This document shows positions 40,662-49,705 of a stretch of DNA of 64,000 nucleotides, piece by piece. The notes under the pieces are model-generated. The model was not told the DNA's origin. It worked only from the letters and a program-made list of their open reading frames with translations, and ran no database searches. Each line of letters opens with the position of its first letter. The stretch's first letter is position 1. The position numbers and the translations under genes were made by a program. Location of the stretch: assembly GCF_000024345.1 (NCBI RefSeq), contig NC_013729.1, positions 6,572,001-6,636,000 of the forward strand, in the 5' to 3' direction. The stretch is from Kribbella flavida DSM 17836. GTDB taxonomy: Bacteria > Actinomycetota > Actinomycetes > Propionibacteriales > Kribbellaceae.

Positions 40662-41093
40662 TCACTTGTCGACGGTGACGCCCATCGAACGGGCGGTGCC
40701 CTCGATGATCTTCATCGCGGCGTCGATGTCGCGGGCGTTCAGGTCCGGCATCTTGGTGGTGGCGATCTCGCGGACCTGGTCCTTGGTGATCTTGCCGACC
40801 TTGTCCTTGTGCGGGACCGGCGAGCCCTTCTGCAGACCGGCGGCCTTCTTGATCATCTCCGGCGCCGGCGGCGTCTTGGTGACGAAGGTGAAGGACCGGT
40901 CTTCGTAGATGGTGATCTCGACCGGGACGACGTTGCCACGCATGGACTCTGTCTGCGCGTTGTACGCCTTGCAGAACTCCATGATGTTGACGCCGTGCGG
41001 ACCGAGCGCGGTACCGACCGGCGGGGCCGGCGTCGCGGCACCTGCGTTGAGCTGCACCTTGACCAGGGCAGCGATCTTCTTCTTGGGAGGCAT
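40662..41093 (-). CDS. rplK: 50S ribosomal protein L11
   Basis: 143 residues, with [39 protein letters not shown] in pieces as the N-terminal proline-rich domain (site of thiostrepton-resistance mutations) and [27 protein letters not shown] as the rRNA-binding C-terminus. ATG at 41093, nine bases after nusG; co-transcription with nusG and secE is the usual arrangement. Confidence 0.98.
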   Translation of the reverse strand: MPPKKKIAALVKVQLNAGAATPAPPVGTALGPHGVNIMEFCKAYNAQTESMRGNVVPVEITIYEDRSFTFVTKTPPAPEMIKKAAGLQKGSPVPHKDKVGKITKDQVREIATTKMPDLNARDIDAAMKIIEGTARSMGVTVDK

Positions 41094-41102
41094 TTCGGGT
41101 CC

Positions 41103-42305
41103 TTAGACTTTCTGGATCTGGCTGAAGCTGAGTTCCACCGGGGTCTCCCGGCCGAAGATCTCGACCAGCGCCTTGATCCGCTGGGCGTCGGCGTTGATCT
41201 CCGTGATCGTGGCGTGCAGGGTCGCGAACGGCCCGTCGACGACCATGACCGAGTCGCCCACACCGAAGTCGGCGACCTCGACCTTCTTCTTGGCCGCGGT
41301 CTTGGTGGGTGCGGCACCGGTCTCGGCTGCCGCCGCCTCGGCCGCCGCCACGACGGCCGGAGCGAGCATCTTCTCGACCTCTTCGAGGCTGAGCGGTACT
41401 GGCTTCTGGCTGTTGCCGACGAAGCCGGTCACCGACGGCGTGTGCCGCACGGTCGACCAGGACTCGTCGGTCAGGTCCATCCGGACCAGCACGTAGCCGG
41501 GGAGCACGGTGCGCTTCACCATCCGGCGCTGCCCGTTCTTGATCTCGGCGACCTCTTCGGTCGGCACGACGATCTCGAAGATGTAGTCCTCCATGTTCAG
41601 GGAGTTGATCCGGTTCTCCAGGTTGCCCTTGACCCGGTTCTCCATCCCTGAGTACGTGTGCACCACGTACCAGTCGCCGATCTGCGAGCGCAGCGTGCTG
41701 CGCAGCTCCTCCAGCGGGTCGCCCGGCTCCTCCGGCTCGGCCTCTGGCTCGGCCTCGTCGGTGGTGTCGTCGTCGGTCGCGGCGGAGGCGGTCGCGGCGG
41801 AGGCGGCGGCGGTCGCCGCGAAGGCGTCCATGTCCGCGTCGTCGGCCTCGTCCTCGTCGTCGTCCTCGTCGTCCGGCGCGTCCACGTCCGCGGCGGCGAC
41901 GGTCTCGTCCTCGTCGGCCTGCTCGTCGGCCTGCTCGTCGGCGGACTCCGGGGCGTCGGCGGCGAGCTCGTCGGTGGTGTCCTCGACGTCGGTGGTGGTG
42001 ACCACCTCGTCGTCCTCGGCGGCGTTGGCCGCCGCGACGATCACGACCGGCTCGTCGTCGGAGTCGTCCGCGTCCTCGGCACCGTCCTCGGCCTCGTCGT
42101 CGGCGGAGTACTCCGCCTCGGCGGCGACGTCCACGAACGGGTCGTCGTCGTCGGCGACGAACAGGTCGTCGTCGTCCTCGGTGCTGTCGTCGAGGTCGAG
42201 GTCCAGGTCGAGCTCGACGTCGTCGTCGGCGTCAGCGGACAAGTCGAAGTCGTCCTCGAAGTCGAGGACCTCGTCGTCACGCTCGGACACGTTGTACTCC
42301 GTCAT
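41103..42305 (-). CDS. nusG: Transcription antitermination factor NusG with a long acidic extension
   Basis: 400 residues. The NusG core begins at about residue 208 ([22 protein letters not shown]), with [10 protein letters not shown] and the C-terminal KOW domain [23 protein letters not shown]. Between NGN and KOW there is an Ala/Glu-rich insertion of about 30 residues. Residues 1-205 are an extremely acidic region of Asp, Glu, Ala and Val with no recognisable domain, much longer than the 50-90 residue extensions I know from other actinobacteria. ATG at 42305 is used; an in-frame TTG at 42326 is possible and neither has a clear ribosome site. Confidence 0.93.
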   Translation of the reverse strand: MTEYNVSERDDEVLDFEDDFDLSADADDDVELDLDLDLDDSTEDDDDLFVADDDDPFVDVAAEAEYSADDEAEDGAEDADDSDDEPVVIVAAANAAEDDEVVTTTDVEDTTDELAADAPESADEQADEQADEDETVAAADVDAPDDEDDDEDEADDADMDAFAATAAASAATASAATDDDTTDEAEPEAEPEEPGDPLEELRSTLRSQIGDWYVVHTYSGMENRVKGNLENRINSLNMEDYIFEIVVPTEEVAEIKNGQRRMVKRTVLPGYVLVRMDLTDESWSTVRHTPSVTGFVGNSQKPVPLSLEEVEKMLAPAVVAAAEAAAAETGAAPTKTAAKKKVEVADFGVGDSVMVVDGPFATLHATITEINADAQRIKALVEIFGRETPVELSFSQIQKV

Positions 42306-42381
42306 CTGTGCATCGGGTGTTGTCAACAGCGGTCAGGTCGTCGACCCGGGACCGCGGCCGTGGATCGCCTCGGCGGCGGCG

Positions 42382-42624
42382 TCAGCCGAAGATCTTGAAC
42401 ATCGCCCAGCCGAAGGCCAGGTCGAGCACCGACACGAACGCGATGACGAACACCACGAAGGTCAGCACGACCACGAAGTAGGTGGACAGCTGCTTGCGGG
42501 TCGGCCAGACGACCTTGCGGAGCTCGGCCACCACCTGGCGGTAGAAGCGCAGCAGGCGGTTGCCCGACCTGCTCTCCGCAGGCTTGCCGGCGCCGGACGG
42601 TGCCGGGGTGCGCGTCTCCGTCAC
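42382..42624 (-). CDS. secE: Protein translocase subunit SecE
   Basis: 80 residues: a polar N-terminus, the amphipathic FYRQVVAELRKVVWPTRKQL segment and one transmembrane helix (FVVVLTFVVFVIAFVSVLDL). It is the single-helix bacterial form that clamps SecY. GTG at 42624 follows AGAGG. Located between tRNA-Trp and nusG as in most actinobacteria. Confidence 0.96.
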   Translation of the reverse strand: MTETRTPAPSGAGKPAESRSGNRLLRFYRQVVAELRKVVWPTRKQLSTYFVVVLTFVVFVIAFVSVLDLAFGWAMFKIFG

Positions 42625-42679
42625 GACCTACCTCTTTCGCTAGCGGCGGCCTGACCGGCCCTGCGCCGGTCAGGAGTTG

Positions 42680-42752
42680 CAGGGCACGAGGGACTTGAAC
42701 CCCCAACCTTCGGTTTTGGAGACCGATGCTCTGCCAGTTGAGCTAGTGCCCT
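42680..42752 (-). tRNA. tRNA-Trp (anticodon CCA)
   Basis: Seventy-three bases with acceptor stem AGGGCAC/GTGCCCT, D-loop AGCTCAACTGGCAGAGC, anticodon loop containing CCA and T-arm GGGGGTTCAAGTCCC. The CCA end is not encoded. It is immediately upstream of secE, the conserved actinobacterial position. Confidence 0.97.
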
Positions 42753-42827
42753 CTGCAATCTCTCCCGGACGCCGCTGACCTGATCTCGGGCATGCCGGAT
42801 CAGGGCCATCTACGCCCGGACTAGAAG

Positions 42828-42857
42828 AGTGTACGGGGTGGAAGCCACCTGGTCGAA
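42828..42857 (-). promoter_or_regulatory. Probable promoter of tRNA-Trp-secE-nusG
   Basis: Minus strand TTCGAC (42852-42857), 18-base spacer, TACACT (42828-42833), 76 bases before the tRNA. The rest of the 360-base gap to the aminotransferase holds no gene that I can see. Confidence 0.5.
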
Positions 42858-43111
42858 CTGAGGCCTGCCCCGCCACGACCCCCACCGGGCGCCGTACCGC
42901 GAGCAGAACCATACAGCCTTCACCGGGTACGAACGCCACACACCCCCCGATCGTTCCCGTCACACCCCGGCACCGTGAACACGAAGCCGGCATCCTGAAC
43001 AGCGCGGAACCTGTCGTCGGAGACCGCAAGTTGTTCATGGTCCGGGAGCACGCGGTGTCAGCAACCGATACCGAGATGTCACCCGCGCGGTGGTGGTGCC
43101 AGGATGGGGGC

Positions 43112-44305
43112 ATGGCTTCCCGCATCTCTGCACGGATTGGTGCAATCTCCGAATCGGCCACGCTCGCGGTCGACGCGAAGGCGAAGGCGCTGAAGGCGGC
43201 CGGGCGCCCGGTGATCGGCTTCGGCGCCGGTGAACCGGACTTCCCGACGCCCGACTACATCGTGGAGGCGGCCGTCGCGGCCGCCCGCGATCCGAAGAAC
43301 CACCGCTACAGCCCGGCCGGTGGTCTGCCCGAGCTCAAGCAGGCGATCGTCGAGAAGACCAAGCGGGACTCCGGCTACGAGATCGAGGCGGCCCAGGTCC
43401 TGGTGACCAACGGCGGCAAGCACGCGGTCTACAACACGTTCGCGACGCTGCTCGACCCGGGCGACGAGGTGCTGCTGCCGGCGCCGTACTGGACGACGTA
43501 CCCGGAGACCATCCAGCTGGCCGGCGGTGTCCCGGTCGAGGTGCTCGCCGACGAGAGCCAGAACTACCTGGTCACGGTCGAGCAACTGGAGGCGGCCCGG
43601 ACCGAGAAGACCAAGGCCCTGCTGTTCTGCTCGCCGTCGAACCCGACCGGCGCGGTGGACAGCCCGGAGGCGATCGAGGCGATCGGCCGCTGGGCGCTGG
43701 AGCACGGCATCTGGGTGATCACCGACGAGATCTACGAGCACCTCACCTACGGCGGCACGAAGTTCACCTCGCTGCCGGTGGCCGTGCCCGAGATCGCCGA
43801 CCAGACCGTCGTGCTGAACGGCGTCGCCAAGACCTACGCGATGACCGGTTGGCGGGTGGGCTGGATGATCGGCCCCAAGGACGTCATCAAGGCCGCGACC
43901 AACCTGCAGTCGCACCAGACCTCGAACGTGAACAACGTCGCCCAGCGCGCCGCGATCGCCGCCCTGGCCGGCGACCTGAGCGCGGTCGACGAGATGAAGG
44001 TCGCGTTCGACCGGCGCCGCAAGCTGATGGTGCAGATGCTGAACGACATCCCCGGCGTCGAGTGCCCGGAACCGACCGGCGCGTTCTACGCGTACCCGTC
44101 GGTCAAGGGCGTGCTCGGCAAGGAGATCAACGGCCGGACGCCGACCACCTCGGCCGAGCTGGCCGAGATCATCCTGGACGAGGCCGAGGTGGCCGTCGTA
44201 CCGGGTGAGGCGTTCGGCGCCCCCGGCTACCTGCGGCTGTCGTACGCCCTCGGTGACGACGACCTGACCGAAGGCGTCTCCCGGATCGCCAAGCTGCTCG
44301 GCTGA
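43112..44305 (+). CDS. Pyridoxal phosphate-dependent aspartate-type aminotransferase
   Basis: 397 residues, class I fold-type I aminotransferase of the AspC Ib subgroup. [15 protein letters not shown] opens the small domain; SPSNPTGAV carries the conserved Asn; the PLP lysine is in [17 protein letters not shown] near residue 241; LRLSYAL near the end holds the carboxylate-binding Arg. It probably converts aspartate and 2-oxoglutarate to oxaloacetate and glutamate. ATG at 43112 follows AGGATGGGGG. From memory, an aspartate aminotransferase near secE-nusG is common in actinobacteria. Confidence 0.92.
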   Translation: MASRISARIGAISESATLAVDAKAKALKAAGRPVIGFGAGEPDFPTPDYIVEAAVAAARDPKNHRYSPAGGLPELKQAIVEKTKRDSGYEIEAAQVLVTNGGKHAVYNTFATLLDPGDEVLLPAPYWTTYPETIQLAGGVPVEVLADESQNYLVTVEQLEAARTEKTKALLFCSPSNPTGAVDSPEAIEAIGRWALEHGIWVITDEIYEHLTYGGTKFTSLPVAVPEIADQTVVLNGVAKTYAMTGWRVGWMIGPKDVIKAATNLQSHQTSNVNNVAQRAAIAALAGDLSAVDEMKVAFDRRRKLMVQMLNDIPGVECPEPTGAFYAYPSVKGVLGKEINGRTPTTSAELAEIILDEAEVAVVPGEAFGAPGYLRLSYALGDDDLTEGVSRIAKLLG

Positions 44306-44326
44306 TCCCCTCCTGCTCCGTCGAGA

Positions 44327-44360
44327 CGAACGGCTCACCGGTCCTCCGGTGAGCCGTTCG
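44327..44360 (+). terminator. Terminator after the aminotransferase gene
   Basis: Perfect 15-bp stem (44327-44341 with 44346-44360), loop TCCT, 22 bases after the stop codon. Confidence 0.85.
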
Positions 44361-44458
44361 CCGTCGGTGGGCTGTTCGTTGCCGGGACGGTTGGTGGTCG
44401 GTGGCGGACCGTTCCCGGCGGCCGTGACTTCCCGGCGGCCCCAGGGCGTCCCTAGGGC

Positions 44459-47400
44459 ATGAGCCCTTTCCCTCTGCAGCTCCGGGCGGCCGGCATCGGT
44501 CTGGTTGCCGTCGCGCTGACCGTCGCCGCGCTGCCGACCGCCCAGGGCGGCCCGCCCACGTCCTCCGCCGTACCACCCACCGCCGGCACAGCTCCGCCGG
44601 CTCCGCCCACCGCCGCCGGCCGTTCGGTGACGCTGATCACCGGCGACCGGGTCCGGATTCTCGGGGACCAGCGGGTCCAGCCTGAGCCCGGCCCCGGCCG
44701 CACCGTCACGTTCAGCATCCACCGCACCGGCGGTCACGTCTCGGTCATCCCGTCCGACGCGCTCGCGCTGCTCGGCACCGGCCGGCTCGACCCGCGCCTG
44801 TTCGACGTCACCGAACTGGTCGCCGCCGGCTACGACGACACCCGCCGCAAGGACCTTCCGCTGATCATCACGTACGACGGTGCGCCGACGACCGCGCGAG
44901 CCGCCCTGCAGGAGTCCGGAGCCACGGCCCAGCGGGACCTGCCCGCCGTGAACGGCCGTGCCGCGCACCTGCCGAAGGCCGAGTTGTCCTCGTTCTTCGC
45001 GGATCTGGTGCCCACCGGTCCTGGACGCCGGTCCACCGCCGGCATCGCCAAGGTCTGGCTCGACGGGAAGCGCACGCTGCGGCTCGACCACAGCGTCCCG
45101 CAGATCGGGGCACCGGCCGCTTGGGCGGCGGGCGCAACCGGCCGCGGGGTGAAGGTCGCCGTCCTGGACAGCGGTGTCGACGCCACCCACCCGGACTTCG
45201 CCGGCCGGCTGCAGGCGGCCAACTTCAGCCCCGAAGGACCGGAGGACGCGAACGGGCACGCCACCCACGTCGCGTCGATCGTGGCCGGATCGGGGGCCGC
45301 GTCGAACGGCCGGTACAAGGGAGTCGCACCGGACGCGGAACTGCTGTCCGGCAAGGTCTGCGTCGCCGACGGCTGCGCCGACTCCTGGATCCTGGCCGGG
45401 ATGGATTGGGCCGTCCAGCAAGGCGCGAAGGTGGTCAATATCAGCCTCGGCGGGTACGACGCCCCTGGGCTGGACCCGCTGGAGCAGGCGGTGAACACCT
45501 TGACCGCGCGGTCCGGTGCCTTGTTCGTCGTCGCGGCAGGCAACAGCGGGCCCAGCGAGCGCACGATCGACTCCCCGGGCAGCGCGGCGGCGGCACTCAC
45601 CGTCGGCGCGGTCGACCGGGACGACCAGTTGGCCGACTTCTCCAGCCGTGGCCCGACGGTCGACGACGGCGCTCCCAAGCCCGATCTCACCGCGCCGGGC
45701 GTCGACATCGTCGCGGCGAAGGCGGCCGGCAGCCAGATCGGCGAGCCGGTCGGCACGGAGTACCTGCGGCTCAGCGGTACGTCGATGGCGACGCCGCACG
45801 TCGCCGGCGTCGCCGCGCTGCTGGCCCAGCGACACCCCGACTGGAAGGCCGACCGGCTGAAGGCCGCGCTGATGGGATCGGCCGCGCGCGACACCGGCGT
45901 ACGGGTGCAGGCGCAGGGTTCTGGGCGGGTGGACGCGGCCAAGGCCGTCCAGCTGCCGGTCACCGCAGATGCCGGGGTACTGGCGTTCGGGATGCAGCGC
46001 TGGCCGCGCACCGATGATGTTGCCGAGAGCAAGGACATCACTTACACCAACACCGGCGCGACCCCACTCGCCCTCGAGCTGTCGGCCGCCTTCACCGCAC
46101 CGGACGGTCAACCGGCGCCCGCGAGCGCCGTACGGCTGAGCGCCTCGACGGTCACCATCCCGGCACGGGGCACCGCCACGGTCACGGTGACGTCCGACAC
46201 CCGGCACGACGGACCCGACGGCCGGTACGTCGGAGAGCTCGTCGCCACGGCCGGCACGACCACGTTCCGTACGACGCTGTCGGTCCACCGCGAGCAGGAG
46301 AGCTACGACCTCACCGTCAAGCACCTCGACCGCGCCGGTGCCGCGACGGCGGACTACCTGGACATCCTGGTCAACCGGGACGCCGGCGAGCTGGACATGC
46401 CGCTGTTCCTGAGCGAGGAGGACGGCACCACCAACATCCGGTTGCCGAAGGGCCGGTACCTGCTCGACTCCACCATCGGGACCGAGCGGGACCGCACTGA
46501 GGCCGCACTGCTGGTCCAGCCGCAGCTCAACCTCACCAGGGATCAGGTCGTCACCATGGACGCCCGGCAGGCCCGGCCCGTCTCGGTCAGCACACCAGAA
46601 CCGACTGCACGCAATGTCTTCACCGCAGTCGAGTACGAACTGGGCACTCCGGCCTATGCCTGGTCGGGCGGGCTCCTGGCCAGCTCGCGCGAGCAGTTGT
46701 CCACCGCCCAGGTCGGCCAGTCAGTGCCGGAGCTGAGCAGCGTCGCCACCTCGCAGTGGGCCCGGCCCGACCCGAACGGTGGCGAGTTCTTCAACGACAC
46801 CCCGTACCTCTACGCTCTCGCGTGGCCGAAGCAGGACGGTTGGTTCACCGGGCTCAGCAAGACGGTCCGGCCGGGTGAGCTCGCCACCATCCGGCCGACG
46901 ATCGCGCGGCACGCAGCAGGCACTACCGCGGTGTGGACCAGCTGGGCGACGACGCCGACCATCGGCGGCGGCTTCGGCTACGGCTACCCGTACGAGGAAC
47001 TGCCGGCCGGGCCCGTCGTGCACGTCACCACCCAGGGCGTCGAGTGGGCCGGGATGGCGATCCTGCGCCGCGGCGACGCCACCGCGTTCATCAACGACCG
47101 TCCTGCTGCGGTGCGGCCTGGCCGGACCCACCGCCAGGACTGGGCGAAGGCAGTGCTCGGACCAGGCTTTCCCCGCAACGGCTCCGACTCCCACTGGGCC
47201 TCGCGGAGCGACGACGTGATGGAGCTCGCGCCGCCACAGTCGGACAGCGATGGCCACTACGGCCAGGGCATCACCGGCAGCGGGACGATCACGGTGTCCC
47301 GCGACGGCGAGAAGGTCGGCGTCCTGCCCTATCCGTTCCAGGGGCCGGCTGACACACGGCTGGACGTTCCCCCTGGCCGGGGCCGGTACCAGGTCGACGT

Positions 47401-47821
47401 GGAGACGGCCGGCACCGGTCTGAGCGAGCTGTCGACGGCCGTCCGCACGTCGTGGACGTTCGAGTCCGGCACCGAACTGGAGGGCGTGCGGGCGCTGCCG
47501 TTGTGGGCGCTCCGGTTCACCCCTGCGGTGGACGACCACAACGTCCTGCGGACCGGGCGGACACACCTGGTGCCGGTCGTTGCCCAGGCACAGAGTGGTT
47601 CGGCCGTCGGCACGCTGCGCGCTCCTTCCGTGCAGGCGTCCACCGACGACGGCAAGACCTGGCGAACCGCCTCCGTACGGTCCACCGGCGCCGGCCGGTA
47701 CGTCGCCGTGGTCACCGTGCCGCAAGCAGCGTCGTACGTGTCGCTGCGGGCACGCGCCGCGGACTCCCGCGGCAACACGGTCGAGCAGGAGATCACCCGG
47801 GCCTACAAGACCGGCCGCTGA
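44459..47821 (+). CDS. Secreted S8 family serine peptidase (subtilase)
   Basis: 1120 residues. Signal peptide about 1-29 (LRAAGIGLVAVALTVAALPTAQG). The catalytic domain runs about residues 225-500, with Asp in AVLDSGVDATHP, His in GHATHVASIVAG, the oxyanion Asn in VVAAGNSGPS and the Ser in LSGTSMATPHVAGVAAL. The N-terminal 190 residues look like a propeptide; the 600-residue C-terminal part is beta-rich and unassigned. It resembles the large extracellular subtilases of Streptomyces and Kribbella. ATG at 44459 opens a good signal peptide. It stands alone between two terminators. Confidence 0.93.
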   Translation: MSPFPLQLRAAGIGLVAVALTVAALPTAQGGPPTSSAVPPTAGTAPPAPPTAAGRSVTLITGDRVRILGDQRVQPEPGPGRTVTFSIHRTGGHVSVIPSDALALLGTGRLDPRLFDVTELVAAGYDDTRRKDLPLIITYDGAPTTARAALQESGATAQRDLPAVNGRAAHLPKAELSSFFADLVPTGPGRRSTAGIAKVWLDGKRTLRLDHSVPQIGAPAAWAAGATGRGVKVAVLDSGVDATHPDFAGRLQAANFSPEGPEDANGHATHVASIVAGSGAASNGRYKGVAPDAELLSGKVCVADGCADSWILAGMDWAVQQGAKVVNISLGGYDAPGLDPLEQAVNTLTARSGALFVVAAGNSGPSERTIDSPGSAAAALTVGAVDRDDQLADFSSRGPTVDDGAPKPDLTAPGVDIVAAKAAGSQIGEPVGTEYLRLSGTSMATPHVAGVAALLAQRHPDWKADRLKAALMGSAARDTGVRVQAQGSGRVDAAKAVQLPVTADAGVLAFGMQRWPRTDDVAESKDITYTNTGATPLALELSAAFTAPDGQPAPASAVRLSASTVTIPARGTATVTVTSDTRHDGPDGRYVGELVATAGTTTFRTTLSVHREQESYDLTVKHLDRAGAATADYLDILVNRDAGELDMPLFLSEEDGTTNIRLPKGRYLLDSTIGTERDRTEAALLVQPQLNLTRDQVVTMDARQARPVSVSTPEPTARNVFTAVEYELGTPAYAWSGGLLASSREQLSTAQVGQSVPELSSVATSQWARPDPNGGEFFNDTPYLYALAWPKQDGWFTGLSKTVRPGELATIRPTIARHAAGTTAVWTSWATTPTIGGGFGYGYPYEELPAGPVVHVTTQGVEWAGMAILRRGDATAFINDRPAAVRPGRTHRQDWAKAVLGPGFPRNGSDSHWASRSDDVMELAPPQSDSDGHYGQGITGSGTITVSRDGEKVGVLPYPFQGPADTRLDVPPGRGRYQVDVETAGTGLSELSTAVRTSWTFESGTELEGVRALPLWALRFTPAVDDHNVLRTGRTHLVPVVAQAQSGSAVGTLRAPSVQASTDDGKTWRTASVRSTGAGRYVAVVTVPQAASYVSLRARAADSRGNTVEQEITRAYKTGR

Positions 47822-47827
47822 GCCGGT

Positions 47828-47864
47828 GACAGACCGCCCGGTTTCCTCCGCCGGGCGGTCTGTC
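47828..47864 (+). terminator. Terminator after the subtilase gene
   Basis: Perfect 14-bp stem (47828-47841 with 47851-47864), nine-base loop, beginning 7 bases after the subtilase stop. The next gene's -10 box starts only two bases after the stem. Confidence 0.85.
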
Positions 47865-47866
47865 GG

Positions 47867-47878
47867 TAACCTTCTGTA
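47867..47878 (+). promoter_or_regulatory. Leaderless promoter element of the adenosine deaminase gene
   Basis: TAACCT (47867-47872) followed by six bases and the ATG, so transcription would begin at the start codon. No clear -35 box; the expected position lies in the terminator loop. Confidence 0.45.
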
Positions 47879-48934
47879 ATGGCGCAACGCGACCTGCGGC
47901 TCTTGCCGAAGACCCATCTGCACCTGCATTTCTCCGGGTCGATGCGGCACCTCACCCTGGTCGAGCTCGCCGACAAGCACGGTGTGCGGCTGCCGGACGC
48001 GCTGCGCACGGACTGGCCGCCGGACCTGTCGGCCGCTGACGAGCGGGGCTGGTTCCGGTTCCAGCGGTTGTACGACATCGCCAGGTCCGTGCTGCGCACC
48101 GAGGACGACGTCCGCCGGCTGGTCCGTGAGGCGGCCGAGGACGACAAGGCCGACGGGTCACGCTGGCTGGAGATCCAGGTCGACCCGTCCGGCTACGCGA
48201 ACCGCTTCCACGGCATCACCGAGTTCACCGACCTGGTGCTGGACGCGGCCCGCGACGCGGCCGCCTCGACCGGGATCGACGTCCAGGTGGTGATCGCCGC
48301 CAACCGGACCAGGCATCCGCTCGACGCGCGGACGCTGGCCCGGCTGGCCACGCAGTACGTCGGCCGCGGGGTCGTCGGCTTCGGCCTGTCCAACGACGAA
48401 CGGCGCGGCACCACGTCGGAGTTCGCTCCCGCCTTCCGGATCGCGCGCAACGCCGGCCTGCTGGCGGTCCCGCACGGCGGCGAGCTGTGCGGCCCGGCAA
48501 CGGTGCGGACGTGCCTGGACGAGCTCGGCGCCGGCCGGATCGGGCACGGCGTCCGCTCGGTCGAGGACCCGGAGCTGCTGAAGCGTGTGGTCGACGCGCA
48601 GGTCGCGCTGGAGGTCTGCCCGGCGTCCAACGTGTCGCTGGGCGTCTACCAGCGTCCGGAGGACGTGCCGCTGCGGCAGCTGTACGAGGCGGGCGCGCGG
48701 ATCGCGCTGGGCGCCGACGACCCGCTGCTGTTCGGTTCGAGGCTTGCGGAGCAGTACGAGGCGGCCCGCGCGGTGCACGGCTTCACCGACGAGGAGCTGG
48801 CCGGGCTGGCCCGCGGTTCGGTGCTCGCGTCGACCGCGCCGGAGGACGTCCGCAAGCGACTGCTGGCGGAGATCGACGAGTGGCTCGGCGTGGGCCAGCA
48901 GGTGCTCACCCCGGCCACCGCCCCGGCGTACTAG
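47879..48934 (+). CDS. Adenosine deaminase
   Basis: 351 residues, metal-dependent adenosine/adenine deaminase family. The zinc motif KTHLHLHFSGS has His15 and His17; later HGGE carries the catalytic Glu, IGHGVRSVED the next metal His, and LGADDPLLF the metal Asp pair. It hydrolyses adenosine to inosine and ammonia. Two variations, GADDPLLF for the usual NTDDP and VPHGGELCG, place it in the shorter actinobacterial group (adenosine versus adenine not settled). It has no ribosome site: the ATG is probably the first transcribed codon. Confidence 0.9.
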   Translation: MAQRDLRLLPKTHLHLHFSGSMRHLTLVELADKHGVRLPDALRTDWPPDLSAADERGWFRFQRLYDIARSVLRTEDDVRRLVREAAEDDKADGSRWLEIQVDPSGYANRFHGITEFTDLVLDAARDAAASTGIDVQVVIAANRTRHPLDARTLARLATQYVGRGVVGFGLSNDERRGTTSEFAPAFRIARNAGLLAVPHGGELCGPATVRTCLDELGAGRIGHGVRSVEDPELLKRVVDAQVALEVCPASNVSLGVYQRPEDVPLRQLYEAGARIALGADDPLLFGSRLAEQYEAARAVHGFTDEELAGLARGSVLASTAPEDVRKRLLAEIDEWLGVGQQVLTPATAPAY

Positions 48935-49021
48935 CAGCTTCGCGGGGGCGTACCCGGGGCTTGCGGAGGCGGGCCGCTGGGTACCGCGTGGACGACCCGA
49001 CCACCCCGCGAGGAGAAGCTG

Positions 49022-49600
49022 ATGAACGCCAGCCAGCCCGACACCGCCCACGACGTGATCGACGTCCTGACCGCGGACCACCGGGAGTTCGAGCAGCTGA
49101 TCGTGCAGATCACCGACGGCCCCACGCCGACCGCGCGGCGGGAGACGGCCGATGTGCTGATCGCCGAGCTGGTCCGGCACGCGGTGGCCGAGGAGATGTT
49201 CGTCTACCCCGCGATCCGCGAGCACCTGCCGAACGGCGACCAGGTGGTCGAGCACGACAAGCAGGAGCACCACGAGCTCGAGGTGCTGATGAAGAGGCTG
49301 GAAGGCCTGGACGCCGCGGACCCGAAGTTCCTGGTGGTCGTCGGCGAGCTGGAGGGTGTGCTGCGCGACCACGTGCTGGACGAGGAGGGCGAGCAGTTCC
49401 CGTTGCTGCGCGCGAACATCCCCGCCGACCGGCTCGTCAGCCTCAAGGACAGGGTGGAGACGGCGAAGAAGGCGGCTCCCACGCGGCCGCACCCGGGCGC
49501 ACCGAACTCGAAGCTGTTCCACCTGGTCGCCGGCCCGGGCGTCGGCATGGTCGACCGGCTCCGGGACCGGCTCAGCGGACGGTCGACCTCGACCGACTGA
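49022..49600 (+). CDS. Hemerythrin HHE domain protein
   Basis: 192 residues. The four-helix bundle carries the metal ligands in order: LTADHREFEQ, LVRHAVAEEMFVYP, EHDKQEHHELEVL and LRDHVLDEEGEQFP, each with the expected His or Glu. Such proteins bind a di-iron centre and are linked to oxygen, NO or oxidative-stress handling in actinobacteria. The C-terminal 50 residues (APNSKLFHLVAGPGVGMVDRLRDRL) are family-typical and may touch the membrane. ATG at 49022 follows GAGGAGA. Confidence 0.9.
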   Translation: MNASQPDTAHDVIDVLTADHREFEQLIVQITDGPTPTARRETADVLIAELVRHAVAEEMFVYPAIREHLPNGDQVVEHDKQEHHELEVLMKRLEGLDAADPKFLVVVGELEGVLRDHVLDEEGEQFPLLRANIPADRLVSLKDRVETAKKAAPTRPHPGAPNSKLFHLVAGPGVGMVDRLRDRLSGRSTSTD

Positions 49601-49670
49601 CCGGTCGGCTTCGCTGCGCCCCGCTCGGCGGGGTGCGCTGAAAGTGCGTCCTCGGTTCGTTCGCAGTGCA

Positions 49671-49705
49671 TTGCCGGGAACCCCACGCGGGCCTAGTTTT
49701 GCTGC
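49671..49705 (+). promoter_or_regulatory. Leaderless promoter of the TrpB2 gene
   Basis: TTGCCG (49671-49676), 17-base spacer, TAGTTT (49694-49699), six bases, then the ATG at 49706: an almost ideal leaderless arrangement. Confidence 0.65.

Noticed and set aside
41820-42250. Simple-sequence repeat or CRISPR-like array within nusG
   Set aside because: The repetition is codon repetition of Asp/Glu, with no repeat-spacer structure. No CRISPR array was seen anywhere in the window.
41593-42654. Ser-rich and Val/Gly-rich plus-strand frames opposite nusG
   Set aside because: They arise from the GTC/GTCG-type repetition antisense to the Asp/Glu-coding acidic extension of NusG.
43079-46324. 1081-codon minus-strand frame over the aminotransferase and subtilase genes
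   Set aside because: It spans two clear plus-strand genes and a terminator; composition is that of an antisense shadow.
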